Assembly: GCA_029532415.1 (NCBI GenBank)
Contig: JAQOTA010000052.1
Location: forward strand, 2,418,001 to 2,482,000
Direction: 5' to 3'
Length of the DNA: 64,000 nucleotides
From: Marasmius tenuissimus
Taxonomy: Eukaryota > Basidiomycota > Agaricomycetes > Agaricales > Marasmiaceae
A program made the translations under genes and the position numbers. This document shows, in pieces, positions 63,226-64,000 of this stretch. Below the pieces are notes generated by a model. It worked only from the letters and a program-made list of their open reading frames with translations. It had not been told where the DNA came from and searched no databases. Each line of letters starts with the position of its first letter. The stretch's first letter is position 1.

Positions 63226-63451
63226 CGCGGCGAACAATGAGCTAGCTGCTAGAGGATATGGGGAATAATATAGGCATCATCATGTGAATCAAAACTGCCT
63301 GCAATCTTCCCAGAATGGATTGATAGAAGTCATTTTCGATAATAATGTTATGCAACGAGGCTGCCGACATGCTGTATATAATAGGTAGTGAGGCCAGAAA
63401 AGTGAGAAACTATCGTTCTATCTTTCCTATCTTTTCCTCAGGCCGAAAATT
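63226..63451. other. Short intergenic region
   Basis: 3' flank of the GFA gene and promoter of the next rightward gene; no gene. Confidence 0.5.
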
Positions 63452-64000
63452 ATGCCTTCGCGAGGTCCCAAACAGGGTTCAGCAGGAGCAGCGGAGGGCG
63501 TGGGCAAAGTCCTGCCTTTCCGTGTTGGGCCCTGGGTTTCGTACGAACCGCCATCATCTTCCTCGACCTCGTCATTCTCTCTCATGGACCCCGACGTCGA
63601 CATGGATGCACCTCAAATTTCTACACTACGCGATGAACAGACACCACCACCACAGAAAGCCAGTAACCCGAGGTTCAAGCTGAAGCTCGTGGTCAAGGAC
63701 AAGACTAAAACTATCACGTCGTCATCTGCTGGCAAATCAAACACCAGAGAAAACGAGGAAGGAGAAGAGGAAGATGAAGATCAGGAGGACCAGCTCATTG
63801 ACGATGATGATGGACCAATACCTGCTGCTTCCCTCGCTGCTGGCTCGAAGCGAAAGTCAGGTGCTGCCTCTTTGCCTGCATCTAGTTCAGGTAAAAGGAA
63901 AGCTCGAAAGAGCGAGCACGGTAAAAGGTCGGAAGCTGGGGAAGGACAAGGAAAGCTCAAGGAGAAAGTAATGCAACAACCGGGTGCGCCAAATCTCGCA
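63452..64000 (+). CDS. Probable INO80-complex subunit (Ies2/INO80B type), partial
   Basis: This is the 5' part of a gene running off the right edge, single exon so far. Start MPSRGPKQGSAGAAEGVGKV. Then LMDPDVDMDAPQ, NPRFKLKLVVKDKTKTITSS, an acidic run NEEGEEEDEDQEDQLIDDDD and a basic Lys/Arg/Ser run (SGKRKARKSEHGKR). The order RFKLKLVVK then an EDQLIDDD-type acidic stretch is what fungal Ies2-like INO80 subunits show before their PAPA-1 and HIT zinc-finger parts, which would lie outside the window. The call therefore rests on a short motif and low-complexity context. If the downstream PAPA-1/HIT region is absent, it is just an acidic nuclear protein. Confidence 0.45.
   Translation, partial: MPSRGPKQGSAGAAEGVGKVLPFRVGPWVSYEPPSSSSTSSFSLMDPDVDMDAPQISTLRDEQTPPPQKASNPRFKLKLVVKDKTKTITSSSAGKSNTRENEEGEEEDEDQEDQLIDDDDGPIPAASLAAGSKRKSGAASLPASSSGKRKARKSEHGKRSEAGEGQGKLKEKVMQQPGAPNLA

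Overview
The window is eukaryotic nuclear DNA, almost certainly from a mushroom-forming basidiomycete (Agaricomycetes). Genes are split by many very short GT-AG introns (about 40-70 nt), base composition is balanced, and several gene families are typical of that group: an M35 peptidyl-Lys metalloendopeptidase close to the Grifola enzyme, Mug135-like, F-box and MYND proteins, and the large 2OG-Fe(II)-oxygenase-like proteins. Coordinates of spliced genes run from start codon to stop codon; introns I resolved by eye are given in the evidence.

Left part (1-26 kb): a partial RNase H1-like gene at the edge, a secreted metalloprotease, a small secreted protein, two closely related Old Yellow Enzyme genes in opposite orientation about 14 kb apart, a cytidine deaminase and squalene monooxygenase (ERG1). 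Long stretches here hold no intact gene. They carry a degenerate dispersed repeat family (four copies, A-D; two are about 1.5 kb and share gene-like structure) and other decayed coding fragments.

Middle (26-48 kb): an ING-family PHD-finger gene with a decayed duplicate of its last exon next to it, a divergently transcribed RRM protein that looks mitochondrial, a VTC1-like DUF202 protein, a MYND zinc-finger protein, a RAMP4/SERP1-like ER protein whose start codon sits alone in its own exon, an F-box-like protein, a Mug135-like protein, a decayed 2OG-oxygenase-like gene that has lost its catalytic residues, and a secreted Gly-rich / Thr-Pro-rich / Gly-rich triblock protein.

Right part (48-64 kb): a dense run of housekeeping genes, mostly on the minus strand: DOP1 (Golgi/endosome trafficking), a MOCOS-like PLP enzyme, an RBBP4/Msi1-type WD40 histone chaperone, ATP synthase subunit e, then on the plus strand a GFA-domain protein and the 5' part of a probable INO80-complex subunit.

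No operon-like pathway logic links the genes. The chromatin genes (ING, RBBP4-like, possible INO80 subunit) are scattered. No tRNA, rRNA, CRISPR array or intact transposase was recognised. The strongest candidates for something undescribed are the A-D repeat family and the triblock secreted protein. Two single-base frame breaks in conserved genes (ATP synthase e, Mug135-like) could be real lesions or assembly errors.
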